Assembly: GCA_963786305.1 (NCBI GenBank)
Contig: CAWAYL010000008.1
Span: 310,001-374,000, forward strand
Length of the DNA: 64,000 nt
Direction of reading: 5' to 3'
Source of the DNA: CAKZLS01 sp963786305
Lineage (GTDB): Bacteria > Pseudomonadota > Alphaproteobacteria > Rhodospirillales > Defluviicoccaceae
Position 1 is the first letter of the stretch. Every line of letters begins with the position of its first letter. A model generated the notes under the pieces. That model made no database searches and was not told the DNA's origin. It saw only the letters and a list, made by a program, of their open reading frames with translations. Made by a program: the position numbers and the translations under genes. Below, in pieces: positions 17,927 through 28,880 of the stretch.

Positions 17927-18755
17927 ATGACCTATGTGGCGATCGCGGCCGCGATTTATCTCGCCCTTGTGGGCGGCATGTACACGTTCCAGCGCAGCCT
18001 TCTATATGTGCCGAGTCAGGCGACGCCGTCGCTGGAGGCCAGTGGCGTACCGGAGATGGCGCGAGTGACCCTTGAGACCGAGGACGGCCTGGGACTCATG
18101 TCCTGGTACCTTCCCGCATCGGAAAACCGGCCGACCATTGTTTATTATCACGGCAATGGCGGCCACATCGGCTATCGCGGCGACAAGGTGCGGCCTTTTC
18201 TGGACGCCGGCCACGGGCTGCTGCTGGTGAGCTATCGAGGCTACGGCGGTAATCCGGGAAGTCCCAGCGAAGACGGACTGTATGCCGATGGACGTGCCGC
18301 CATGTCCTTTCTCCAAGCGAGGGGCGTTGCGCCCGGCCGAACCGTGGTTTACGGCGAGTTGTTGGGAACAGGTGTCGCGGTTCAGATAGCCTTGGATCAG
18401 GCGGGCGCGGGCGAACCGGTGGCGGCGGTAGTCCTGGAGGCGCCGTTCACATCGGCGGTGGACGCGGGCGCTCATCACTACCCCTGGGCGCCGGTGCGGT
18501 GGCTCATGAGGGACCGCTTCGACTCGCGGGCCAAAATCGCGAACATCGGTGCACCGGTAATGATCATTCACGGAGGCCGGGACCGGGTTGTGCCGTTCTC
18601 CATGGGCGAAGCGCTCTATGCCGAGGCGAGGCATCGAAAGGAGTCACTCGTGGATCCCTGACGCTGGCCATAACGATCTCGCTGCCTTCGGCGCTTCGGA
18701 AAAGGTCCTGGCCTTTCTTGAAACGCTCCAAAAAGCGGACGCACCCAAACAATAG
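17927..18755 (+). pseudogene. Membrane-anchored alpha/beta hydrolase, nucleophile Ser lost and frameshifted
   Basis: An N-terminal membrane anchor (residues 3-22) is followed by a BEM46/ABHD13-like alpha/beta hydrolase domain (YYHGNGG, VSYRGYGG). The elbow, normally GESLGTG, reads GELLGTG: codon 145 (TTG, 18359-18361) gives Leu where the catalytic Ser is expected. Near 18650 a one-base shift is needed to continue to DAGHNDLAAFG, which holds the catalytic His, and the stop TAG at 18753. Acid region IIHGGRDRVVPF is present. The change at the nucleophile is not explained by an indel error, so this is probably a dead or repurposed enzyme. Confidence 0.7.
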
Positions 18756-19266
18756 TTTGGCGCCGCGCGAGCAGCGGGAACAAAACTGAAGCTATTTCAT
18801 TTTATCGGCTAAAGTGCGCGTCCCAGACCAGACCAGTTATCTCAAAAACTTTATCGTGCCGCATGGACTGAATTTACCTGTAAACTCAACGATGTTCGTT
18901 TCTGGCGATGTCAACCCCCGTTTTGGTGGCACCTTTAAGCCATCCAATTGGCTGTATAGGTGATAATTGTCGTAACGTCTTACAAATAAACAACTTTTAG
19001 CCAGACAGCTCTGGCGAACCAGTAAAGAGAATATTTTTAAAAGTTTTTCTCGCAAACATTGAATTTTAAGTATATATGAGCTAATCGTTACATAGGCACA
19101 ATGAGCGCATAGTTTGATCAACTGCGCAACTATTCGGCACGCTCTGATCGGGCAGAGGGAGGGCGAAATGATGCTTTCGTCCATGTTTGTGACCGAGCGT
19201 GCAGAGGGAGTTAAGGTACCGGCCTTGTAGCCGCGGAATTGGGGTTTGTAGGAGGGATAATACGAT
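18756..19266. other. AT-rich intergenic region upstream of the lectin-repeat gene
   Basis: About 510 bases without a supportable gene. The stretch 18940-19110 is clearly richer in A and T than its surroundings. A strong ribosome site, AGGAGGG (19250-19256), stands 10 bases before the ATG at 19267. The region probably contains the promoter of the large gene. Confidence 0.4.
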
Positions 19267-22200
19267 ATGACCGGCACAATTTTTCTCGGATCGAACGAGT
19301 TCAGTGTGGGCGAAACGGACGGTATGGTTCTGATCCCGATCGTTCGGACAGGCGACCTAAGCGGCGCCGTCAACGTGGAAATCGGCATAACCCCGACCGG
19401 GAATGCGGCGTTGAACCAGGTCGCGGACGCGAACGTGGATTATCGCTATGACGGTCCCTCGACCGTAAGGATTCCGGCCGGCGAGGACCGGGTCATCGTT
19501 CCGGTGAAGATCCTCGACGACAGCGCGTCGGAGCCGACCCAGTCTTTCGCCATTTCCATCATCAACGTCGACAGCGGCTTTCTGCTGGCTCCCCGCACCG
19601 CGCGGATCGACATTCTCGACGATGAAAATCCGGTGCCCGACCCGGCGCGGCCGCCATTGACCTCGGACTTCGATGTCTCGACGCAGGTCATGGCATCGGG
19701 TCTCAACCAGCCAACGGCTTTCGAGTTTGCGCCCAATGATCCATCGAGAATGTATGTCGCCGAAAAAGGCGGGGTGATCAAGGTCTACGATTTCGACACG
19801 AATAGTTACGTCAACACGTTCATCGACATCAGCGGCAAGGTCAACGACATCCAGGATCGGGGCTTGATGGATATCGAGCTTCCTCCGGACTTCGGCCCCT
19901 CCAATCCTTATCTCTACGCGTTCTATGTCGTGGATCCGCCGGAAACGGCGGGCAGGACGGGAAATTGGGGTCCGGATGGCGGGGGAAACCGCTTTTCGTA
20001 CGCGGTCCGTTTTGAAGCCGATGCATCGACCGGTTACACGAAGGCCGTGCCAGGCAGCGAGCAAATCCTGCTCGGCGAAGCGGGACAAAGCTTGTTTGAC
20101 ATCAGTGGGAGCGGCAATCTCGATTTCCACGAACCCGGCATACGCCAATGAGCGCGCCTCGGAAGTCGATCCTAACACCGGCGAATACATTCGAGACTAT
20201 TTGAAGGTCGATTCCCGCTCGCACGCGGGCGGTTCGCTTGAATTCGGTCCCGATGGCGCGCTGTACGTCTCGGTCGGTGACGGCACATCGTTTAATTATG
20301 CCGATCCGCACAGTGTCAGCGTTCAGGACCTGGACAGTCTTTCGGGCAAAATATTACGTGTCGATCCGGAAACCGGCCGAGGATTCACCGACAATCCGTT
20401 CTGGGAGCAGGGCCTGTCTCTCGATAGTAACCAGGCGAAGGTCTATCAGTTGGGGCTGCGCAATCCGTTCGCGATGGCGTTTGATGAAAACGGCCAGCTT
20501 TTCATCGGCAACACGGGCTGGAACTCCTGGGAGGCGGTCTTCACTGGCCAAGCCGGCGCCAACTTCGGGTGGCCATTCTACGAGGGCGGCGATAACGGCG
20601 TGCTGTTGACGACGCCCGTTTACCGGGATTTTTCCGGCGGCGACCGCGTTCTACAACGCTGTTGCACAAGGCACGGAGAACGGCGATATCACCGCCGCGT
20701 TCCGAGGGTTCGCTCATTCGGACTCTCAGCCCGGTTACCAGGTTCAAGGGCTTGTCGGAGCCGATAGCGTCTATACCGGCTCGGTTTATCCGACGGACAT
20801 ACAGAACGACTATTTCTTTACGGATGTTTCCCAGGGAGAGGTTTTCGCGGTCGATACCAATGACCGCCGGGAGGTGAAATTTCTGTTCCAGGCCCCCTCG
20901 GGATCCACGCCGGTCCACTTCAAGCAGGGACCGGACGGGTACATGTACTACGCCGACTTGACCAGGGGAGTCATCGGGCGGTACCTGTTCGCGCAATCCG
21001 GTCCGGGCGACGAAATCCGAACTTCGTTCTCGGCGGCAATGCGAGCTACAACGCCACCAGTGACGAATTCACGCTCACGCCCGACGCAAACAATCAGGCC
21101 GGGGCCGCGATGTCCAAGGGCCGTGTAGACGTTCGCGAGGATTTTCAGATTTCGTTCGATGTATACTTGGGAACCAAGGACGGCGGAGCGGACGGCATTT
21201 CGTTCATTCTTCACAACAGTCCGCTAGGAAACGGCGCGACCGGCGCCCCGGGCGTTGGACTCGGTGTCTATGGGATCCAGAATGGGATCGCAATAGAATA
21301 CGATACGTTCAACAATGGCGTAACGGCAGGCGATATCGCCACCGATCACACCAATTTTGTCGACACCGACAAGGCCGGCACCAACAAAACAATCACCAGC
21401 GCAAACAGCCTCGGCAATATCGAGGACGGCCAGTGGCACGACGTGGAGGTAAGCTGGGACGCAACGGCCAAGAACCTCACCTATCGGTTCGATGGCCAGC
21501 AGGTTGGGGCGCTGAGTCAGCGACATCGCCGTTCAATACTTGGGGGGCGCGGACTTCGCCTATTACGGGTTTACCGCCAGCACCGGCGGCTTGAGCAATC
21601 TGCAGAAGGTCAGGGATGTGGCGTTGTTGACAGACCCGGATCCGGGGCCGCCGCCGAGTGATCAGAATCCGGACTTCATCGTTGTCGGCGATGCGAGCTA
21701 TAACGCCACCAGCAACGAATTCACGCTGACGCCGGATGCGAACGACCAGGCCGGGGCCGCCATGTCGGAAAGCCGCCTCGACCTGGGCGACGATTTCGAA
21801 GTCACCTTCGATGTTTTTCTGGGAACCAAGGACGCCGGAGCGGACGGCATGGCGTTCGTTCTTCACAACAGCCCGCAGGGCAATGGGGCGACCGGCGCCC
21901 CTGGCGTCGGATTGGGGGCGGCCGGTATCGGCCAGGGCGTCGGCATCGAATTCGACACCTACTTCAACTACGCGTTCGTCGGCGATATCGCGACCGACCA
22001 CACCAACTTCTTCGATACCGACAGCGCCGCGGCCAACAAAACCATCACCGGCGCCGTCGATCTCGGCAATATCGAGGACGGTCAGTGGCACGGCGTTCGC
22101 GTCGTTTGGGACACCTCGGTCAACCAACTCAACTATTGGTTCGACGACCAGCTCGTCGGCACCCTCGATAGCGATATCGCCGCTCAGTACCTGGGCGGGT

Positions 22201-24311
22201 CGAGCCTCGCGTATTTCGGGTTTACCGCCAGCACCGGGGGCAAATCCAATCTGCAGAAGGTTCGGGATGTGGCGCTGTTGGTGCCGGACCCAGACCCGGA
22301 CCCGGACCCGCCGCCGAGTGACCAAAATCCGGACTTCACCGTTGTCGGCGATGCGAGCTACAACGCCACCAGCAACGAATTCACGCTGACGCCGGATGCG
22401 AACGATCAGGCCGGGGCCGCTATGTCGGAAAGCCGCCTCGACCTGGGCGACGATTTCGAAGTCACCTTCGATGTTTTTCTGGGAACCAAGGACGCCGGAG
22501 CGGACGGCATGGCGTTCGTTCTTCACAACAGCCCGCAGGGCAATGGGGCGACCGGCGCCCCTGGCGTCGGATTGGGGGCGGCCGGTATCGGCCAGGGCGT
22601 CGGCATCGAATTCGACACCTACTTCAACTACGCGTTCGTCGGCGATATCGCGACCGACCACACCAACTTCTTCGATACCGACAGCACCGCGGCCAACAAA
22701 ACCATCACCGGCGCCGTCGATCTCGGCAATATCGAGGACGGTCAGTGGCACGGCGTTCGCGTCCTTTGGGACACCTCGGTCAACCAACTCAACTATTGGT
22801 TCGACGACCAGCTCGTCGGCACCCTCGATAGCGACATCGCCGCTCAGTACCTGGGCGGGTCGAGCCTCGCGTATTTCGGGTTTACCGCCAGCACCGGGGG
22901 CAAATCCAATCTGCAGAAGGTTCGGGATGTGGCGCTGTTGGTGCCGGACCCAGACCCGGACCCGCCGCCGAGTGACCAAAATCCGGACTTCATCGTTGCC
23001 GGCGATGCGAGCTACAACGCCACCAGCAACGAATTCACGCTGACGCCGGATGCGAACGATCAGGTCGGGGCCGCCATGTCGGAAAACCCCGTCGATATGC
23101 GCAAGAATTTCGAAATCACGTTCGACCTGTACGCGGGAAGCAAGGACGCCGGAGCCGACGGCATGGCGTTCGTGCTCCATGATGACGCACTCGGCAACGC
23201 CGCGATCGGCGGCCCGGGCGCCGGATTGGGCGCGGCGGGCATCGATAACGGGATCGGAATTGAGTTCGATACCTTCTTCAACTACTCGACCTTTGGCGAT
23301 ATCGCGACCGACCACACCAACTTCTTTGACACGGACAGGGCCGTGGCCGATAAGACCGTTACCAGCGCGTACGATTTGGGCAACATCGAGGACAGCCAGT
23401 GGCACGACGTTCGAGTAACTTGGGACGCATCCACCAAGGATCTCTCCTATTGGTTCGATGGCGAGATCGTTGGGTCGCTGAGCAGTGACGTTGCCGCCCA
23501 GTACCTGGGCGGGGCCGACTTCGCTTACTACGGATTTACCGCCAGCACGGGCGGTAAGTCGAATGTACAGCAAGTCAGGGACGTGACACTTTCGGTGTCG
23601 GACCCGGACCCGGCGCCGCCGCCGAGTGGCCAGAATGGAGACTTCGTCGTTCGTGGCAACGCGAGCTACAACGCCACCAGTGACGAATTCACGCTGACGC
23701 CGGACGCGAACGATCAGGTCGGGGCCATTATGTCCAATAGCCGCGTCGACGTTCGCGACGATTTTGACATCGTTTTCAATGTTTACCTGGGAACGAAGAA
23801 TGATGGGGCGGATGGCTCCGCGTTCGTGCTTCACAACAGCCCGTTAGGCAATGGCGCGACCGGCGCCGCCGGAGTTGGATTGGGGGCGGCCGGTATCGTT
23901 AACGGCATCGGAATCGAGTTCGATACCTATTTCAACGGTTCATCGGCGGGCGATATCGGCAACGATCACACCAACTTCTTCGACACCGACAGCGCTTCGG
24001 CCGATAAGACCCTCACCAACGCTTACGATTTGGGCGATATCGAGAAAGGCCAGTGGCACGACGTTCGCGTAAACTGGGACGCATCGCTCCAGAGACTCGC
24101 TTATTGGTTCGATGGCCAGCAAATTGGGTCGCTGAGCGGGGATATCGGGGCGGAGTACTTGGGGGGCGCGGACTTCGCGTACTTCGGCTTTACAGCCAGC
24201 ACCGGAGGCAAGACCAATCTGCAAAAGGTGGAGGTCACGGCAATCGACGGCACGTTCGAGAGCCAGACGAATAATTTGGCGGATATCGCTGACACCGATC
24301 TCATTCTCTGA
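19267..24311 (+). pseudogene. Giant modular protein: Calx-beta + PQQ-type sugar dehydrogenase + five L-type-lectin repeats (frameshifted as read)
   Basis: Reading across frames gives about 1,680 residues. Residues 1-125 form a Calx-beta domain (FSVGETDGMVLIPIVRTGD). A soluble glucose/sorbosone dehydrogenase-type beta-propeller follows (HAGGSLEFGPDGALYVSVGD; LGLRNPFAMAFDENGQLF). Then come five L-type (legume) lectin domains of about 215-220 residues (ADGMAFVLHNSP, GIEFDTYFN, DGQWHDVRV, YFGFTASTGG), joined by Asp-Pro-rich linkers ending PPPSDQNPDF. There is no Sec signal peptide; the tail LADIADTDLIL and the domain types suit type I secretion (inference). Frame changes occur near 20118, 20640, 21015 and 21525. 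From 21540 the last 923 codons are uninterrupted. A surface or secreted carbohydrate-binding oxidoreductase/adhesin is the likeliest role. Confidence 0.75.
21016..24240 (+). repeat. Five tandem lectin-domain units
   Basis: Units start at about 21016, 21660, 22320, 22974 and 23628, giving periods of roughly 645, 660, 654 and 654 bases. Units 2 and 3 (21660-22319 and 22320-22973) are nearly identical at DNA level, differing at only a handful of positions and by 6 bases of linker. Units 1, 4 and 5 are more diverged. This indicates a recent internal duplication or gene conversion. Confidence 0.9.
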
Positions 24312-24352
24312 TCGTCGTTGACGAGAAACGGCGCTGCTCGACAACCGGTGCC

Positions 24353-26986
24353 TCAGCGTATCTTGCGGTCGATATCGACTCCGATATCGACCGCGGGGAC
24401 CCGGAGGTTTGTGTCGAGCAGCGCCGTAAGCGTCTGCGGCGCCATCGGCGGGCCGAGGTAATGCCCTTGTCCGAATGTACAACCCTCGGCCGCGAGAAAG
24501 GCCAGCTGCGCTTCGGTCTCGACCCCCTCGGCCGTCACCATCATGCCCAGGCTCTTGGCGAGGGCGATGATCGCGCGAACGAGCATGTCGGCATTGTTGT
24601 TGTTGCCCAGCCCACTCACGAAGGTCCGATCGATCTTGATTTTGTCGACGGGCAGGTTGATGAGGCGGCCGAAGCTCGAATAGCCGGTGCCGAAATCGTC
24701 GATGGAGATGGTGACTTCGAGGTTGCGAAGTCGTCGCAGCACGTCGATGCCATCGCTCGGCGGCAGGAACAAATGCTCTGTAACCTCCAGCTCCAGCCAG
24801 TCATAGCCCCACCCGTCTCTGGCAGCGATCCGCTCCACCGTCCTGACGAGCTCGTCACTGCGGCACTGGCTTAGCGAGATGTTCGTGGCGATGAAGATGG
24901 TGGGGGCGCCGGCGTCCCGCATTGCGCGCATGTCCGCCGCCACGCGGTCGAGGACCCAACGGCCGAGCGGAACGATCAGACCGGTCATTTCGGCGATGGG
25001 GATGAACACGTCGGGCACTAGCAGCCCTCGGGTCGGATGCCGCCACCGCACCAGTGCCTCGGCGCCGGCGAGACGCCCGGAGCCTAAATGGAATTGCGGC
25101 TGATATTCCATGAAAAGTTCGTTGCGTTCGAGCGCGTCAATCAGGTCGTGTTCGAGGGCTTTGCGGTCCTCGATCTGTACAGTCATGTCGGCAGAGTAGA
25201 AGCGATAGGTGTTCCGCTCCTCCGTCTTTGCGCGATAGAGGGCGAGATCGGCGTTGCGCAGCAGGCCGTCTACCTCAATGTCGTCGCAGGGGCTGATGGT
25301 AATGCCGATGCTGGCGCCGACCCGTGTTTTATGGCCATCCAACATGAAGGGTTCGGAGACGCGCTCCACGATCTTCTGCGCCACCGCCGCCGCTTCCGCC
25401 GGAGAGCGAAGATCCGAGAGGATCACGGCGAACTCGTCACCGCCGAGACGGGCGGGCGCGTCCACCGCCCGCACGCAGTCCCTGAGCCGATGCGCCACCG
25501 TCTCGAGCAACCGGTCGCCGATAGGGTGGCCGAGGGTGTCGTTGACGTCCTTGAAATGATCGAGATCGAGGAGAAGCAGGGCGAGCATTCCGTGGCTGCG
25601 CCGCACGCGGGCCAATTCCTGATGCAGATGATTGCGGAATAGTTCGCGGTTGGGCAGGCCAGTCAGCGGATCGTGAAGCGCCAAGTGTTCTATATCTTGT
25701 TCTGAACGTTTCCGGTCGATGGCCGATGTAAGCATATTGGCGATGGACCGAAGAAAACTCAGGTCGATGGCGGAGAAGCGGCGCGGCCTGTTGGCCAGGG
25801 CTATGAGTACGCCATACGGAGACCGGCGGTCGGAGATCAAGGCCTGGGCGCTTTCCGCTCGGTCGCCGGACTCAGGAGATACAGTAAGTGCCGGCTCAGA
25901 AGCGTTTCCTGGCTTGGGAGGCCGATCGGCTGCCGGAGGGCGCGGCGGATGATCGGCGAGACCCGGCCGCGCATTGCATGTGAACGCGGCCGGATCCTTG
26001 CCGGCCGAGGCGCGGACGCAATGCTCTCCACCGTCCATCTGCACCTCGACGACGGCGGCTCCAGCGACATCAAGGCGTTCGCGCACCAAGGCGACGGCAT
26101 GATCGAACAGGAGGTGCAGCTCGATGCCGGAAAGCGCCGTTCGGCCGAAATCCGCGATTGCCGTCTGCCGGTCGGCGTAATCGGCAAGCACCGTTTCCGC
26201 CCGCACCCGTTCGGCGATATCTCGGTGGAGCTGTCCGTTCAACGCTCGTAGTTCGTTGGTGCGCTCGGTCACTCGGCTTTCGAGCGAGCGGATGAGATCG
26301 GCATTGGCAAGACGGCGCAGCACCGACTCCGTCAGCCACCGGTTGGCCTTGTGGCCGAGGAGACAGAGCGAAACGATATAGAGGCCGACCGCCACCGCCA
26401 TGGCCAAGTGCGGCATGTCGCCCTCAATCGACAACCGAATGAAAAAGGGCAGAGCCGACGGCAACAGGTAGGCATAGAAAGCAGGTAGACAGGGCGTGAG
26501 CGCGGAGACCGCCCCGGCGCCCATACCACCGAGGACAAACCCCAGAACCATGATTTGCGTGACGTCGCCAGGAGAGTAGAAAAAGAGTCCGGCGGCGCCC
26601 CACAACACGCCGCTGATGGCCGCGCTAATGACAGTGACGCGGAGCCAGGGGCGGTTTGTTTCGGCGGTCCACCCGGAGCGCAACCATAGCACGCCACGCA
26701 GCACCACCATAAGGACCATCAGTGACCACCAGGGTGCTAGCACGGCAAGCGGCTGGTGCTCGTAGAACACGATGGCGATCAAGGTCGCGTTGACGAGATT
26801 GGCGGCCAGCACGATCGGGGTCGTGTCGTAGACAAGCTTGAGCAGGTCGCGCTGCAGTTCCTTGCCGTAACGGTCCCGATCAAGATCCGAGGGCCTGCTG
26901 GCGGATCGTCTCACCCAAATTCCTCCCGCGTATGGCGGTGTGGCGGTCAATCTATGAACGGGTTGCGCGTTCTCCCTGGCCGGCAC
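24353..26986 (-). CDS. Membrane-anchored GAF-GGDEF-EAL protein (c-di-GMP turnover)
   Basis: The chain has 877 residues. Residues 50-220 hold about five or six membrane helices of an unassigned N-terminal sensor. A coiled segment (VTERTNELRALNGQ) and a GAF-like domain (about 280-430) follow. The GGDEF domain carries an intact ARLGGDEFAVIL, so cyclase activity is possible. The EAL domain carries GAEALVRWRHP, EVTEHLF, IDDFGTGYSS and AEGVETE, consistent with an active phosphodiesterase. The start is GTG at 26986. It is convergent with the lectin-repeat gene, 41 bases away. Confidence 0.88.
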   Translation of the reverse strand: MPARENAQPVHRLTATPPYAGGIWVRRSASRPSDLDRDRYGKELQRDLLKLVYDTTPIVLAANLVNATLIAIVFYEHQPLAVLAPWWSLMVLMVVLRGVLWLRSGWTAETNRPWLRVTVISAAISGVLWGAAGLFFYSPGDVTQIMVLGFVLGGMGAGAVSALTPCLPAFYAYLLPSALPFFIRLSIEGDMPHLAMAVAVGLYIVSLCLLGHKANRWLTESVLRRLANADLIRSLESRVTERTNELRALNGQLHRDIAERVRAETVLADYADRQTAIADFGRTALSGIELHLLFDHAVALVRERLDVAGAAVVEVQMDGGEHCVRASAGKDPAAFTCNARPGLADHPPRPPAADRPPKPGNASEPALTVSPESGDRAESAQALISDRRSPYGVLIALANRPRRFSAIDLSFLRSIANMLTSAIDRKRSEQDIEHLALHDPLTGLPNRELFRNHLHQELARVRRSHGMLALLLLDLDHFKDVNDTLGHPIGDRLLETVAHRLRDCVRAVDAPARLGGDEFAVILSDLRSPAEAAAVAQKIVERVSEPFMLDGHKTRVGASIGITISPCDDIEVDGLLRNADLALYRAKTEERNTYRFYSADMTVQIEDRKALEHDLIDALERNELFMEYQPQFHLGSGRLAGAEALVRWRHPTRGLLVPDVFIPIAEMTGLIVPLGRWVLDRVAADMRAMRDAGAPTIFIATNISLSQCRSDELVRTVERIAARDGWGYDWLELEVTEHLFLPPSDGIDVLRRLRNLEVTISIDDFGTGYSSFGRLINLPVDKIKIDRTFVSGLGNNNNADMLVRAIIALAKSLGMMVTAEGVETEAQLAFLAAEGCTFGQGHYLGPPMAPQTLTALLDTNLRVPAVDIGVDIDRKIR

Positions 26987-27137
26987 GCGCCAGTGATGCC
27001 GACACGGAACATTACCGCGCCAGGGGCAACTGTCTCTGAAAAATCGGCCTCAAATGGGTAAAATAAATACTTTATACGATTTTCAACCACACAAACTTCG
27101 GGCGGTAACGCTCGTTTCTGGGTTGCGTGCTGACCCG

Positions 27138-28580
27138 TCAGAATGCATACCGAAACTGCATGCCGACAACGTCCACCGAGGCATCCACATCGCCCGACAG
27201 ATTGCCTTTTGCCGCGTTGCCTTGCTCATTTGCCGTCAAGTGGACCGATGCGTCGGGGCTCATGATGTGGGCGTAGCCTATGGTGAAGTTTACGGCATCG
27301 GACGGGGCATAGGACGCGCCAACGCTCAACCAGTAGCGATCGGCGTCCGGCACGCGCGGCGTCCGCGTCCGATTGGGCACTGGGCTCTCATCGTAAGCCG
27401 CGCCCAGCTGGATCGCCCAGGACGGCGTCGGACGGTACGTTGCCCCCACGGAGGCGAACCACGTGTCCTTCCAATCGCTGTTGGTGACGCTGTCGGGCTG
27501 TGCCGGGTTCTCAAAGCGCACTCTTAGTTCCTCGATGCGGCTCCAGCGGGTCCAAGACGCATTGGCCATCACCGACCATTGGGGATCGATATTTTGATAA
27601 ACCCCAAACGTCAGCGACTCCGGTGTGTCCAGGGTCGCCGCGGCGCCAGTGTCGATGAAAGCGTCGGTGGCACCCGAGATCGCCCGGCCAATCCCGTCCG
27701 AGTCCAGATTGAAACGCGCATCGCCTTTCAGGTCATGGCGGACGTGCGAGCGAAACCCGACACCCAGTCGGGTTCCCTTGAGGGGTTCATAGAGAAGGCC
27801 GAGTGTCCATCCGAAGCCCCAGTCATCGCCCTCGGCACGCGCCTCTCCGTCCTGCTGGTTCGGACGGGCGATAGGCGCAAGCACTGGATTGCCGCTGGCA
27901 ATAGAGCCGAAATCGATGGCATTGCTCAATTCCGCTTCGACGTACTGTGCCTGCAGGCCCGCCCCGATCGACAAACCCTCGACAATATCAAAGGCAATGG
28001 TGGGGGTCAGGTTTACGCTTTGCAGCTTGGATTGCAGGGCGTGATACCGTCCAGCCCATCCATTGTCATAGTCCGTCTCGAGCCCGAACGGTACGGTGAC
28101 GGCAAGACCAATACGAACACGATCCACAACGTCCACGTCTAGCGCCTGCATAGCGCGGTCGAGATCTACCACCGCGTAGACGGCTGGCAAGATGTGGTCG
28201 TCGGTGACGTCGCCCCCGCCGTTCCCGCCGCCGATTGGGATACCCGCTTGGGTGCTGGCGCTCTTAACATCAAAGCGGACGACGGGGCGGATGAAGCTGA
28301 CTAAGGTCAGAATCTGGTGGCCATCCTGGCGGGCCAACGCTGCCGGGTTGTAGAACATATAGCTTGGATCTTCTGCGGCTGCGGCGCCTCCGGCGTAGGC
28401 ATTGCCCAGTGCACTGGCACTCTGTTCTCGGATGGCAAAACCCGAGGCGAAGCACGGGCCGATGGCAAGCAATCCTCCGGCCATCGTTGTTGCCAGACAA
28501 AGAACCACGCCCCCGCGCCGAAGCGATCCACCCGCAAGAAAAACTTTGAGCGCCCGCCACTCGCTCTTCAAGTCGCCCAA
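27138..28580 (-). CDS. FadL/OmpP1-type outer-membrane porin
   Basis: A 14-strand outer-membrane transporter for hydrophobic substrates such as long-chain fatty acids. After the signal peptide (…GLLAIGPCFA) comes the family opening SGFAIREQSASALGNAYAGG and EDPSYMFYNPA. The chain ends in phenylalanine (FRYAF), the outer-membrane assembly signal. The annotated TTG start at 28580 is weak; a TTG at 28571 with GAGGGG upstream or an internal GTG may be used. Upstream lies an operator-like inverted repeat. Confidence 0.85.
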   Translation of the reverse strand: MGDLKSEWRALKVFLAGGSLRRGGVVLCLATTMAGGLLAIGPCFASGFAIREQSASALGNAYAGGAAAAEDPSYMFYNPAALARQDGHQILTLVSFIRPVVRFDVKSASTQAGIPIGGGNGGGDVTDDHILPAVYAVVDLDRAMQALDVDVVDRVRIGLAVTVPFGLETDYDNGWAGRYHALQSKLQSVNLTPTIAFDIVEGLSIGAGLQAQYVEAELSNAIDFGSIASGNPVLAPIARPNQQDGEARAEGDDWGFGWTLGLLYEPLKGTRLGVGFRSHVRHDLKGDARFNLDSDGIGRAISGATDAFIDTGAAATLDTPESLTFGVYQNIDPQWSVMANASWTRWSRIEELRVRFENPAQPDSVTNSDWKDTWFASVGATYRPTPSWAIQLGAAYDESPVPNRTRTPRVPDADRYWLSVGASYAPSDAVNFTIGYAHIMSPDASVHLTANEQGNAAKGNLSGDVDASVDVVGMQFRYAF

Positions 28581-28692
28581 TCCCCCTCTTGCCCCCGAAA
28601 AGCCGTCGAGGTCGCTTACCCGGCAGCGGCCAAAAACAGCCGCAACTGCAACGTCCAGTACGCCTTGTTCTCCCGTCTCTCCACAATACTCT

Positions 28693-28739
28693 AACCCAAA
28701 TGGGTTTTGTTGTGCAAATATTTAACCCAAACGATCATA
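28693..28739. promoter_or_regulatory. Inverted repeat AACCCA-N2-TGGGTT with a second half-site
   Basis: AACCCA (28693-28698) and TGGGTT (28701-28706) form a dyad, and AACCCAAA recurs near 28732. The site lies between the fadL-type gene (minus) and the cytochrome c gene (plus). The arrangement suggests a repressor site, but its regulator is not identified. Confidence 0.4.
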
Positions 28740-28880
28740 TTTGCCGCGCCGTCAATTCCTGAATAACAGTGCATGGTAACGGCTTGACCAAAAGAGCCAG
28801 GTGTAGATCAAACGTGGCGGACCTGCGGTCATTCAGGTATGATCGAACGCGGGGAACAATAGACGCTTGGGAGAGCGGCA

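Noticed and set aside
18837..19388. A 183-codon open frame on the minus strand over the AT-rich gap
   Set aside because: It overlaps the start of the lectin gene antisense, has no ribosome site and no recognisable domain.
21477..23834. A 785-codon open frame on the minus strand through the lectin repeats
   Set aside because: It lies antisense to clearly conserved lectin domains and simply inherits their repeat structure. Its translation is repetitive and matches no family I know.
21016..24240. CRISPR-like or satellite repeats
   Set aside because: The periods are about 650 bases and every unit codes for a lectin domain, so this is a protein repeat.
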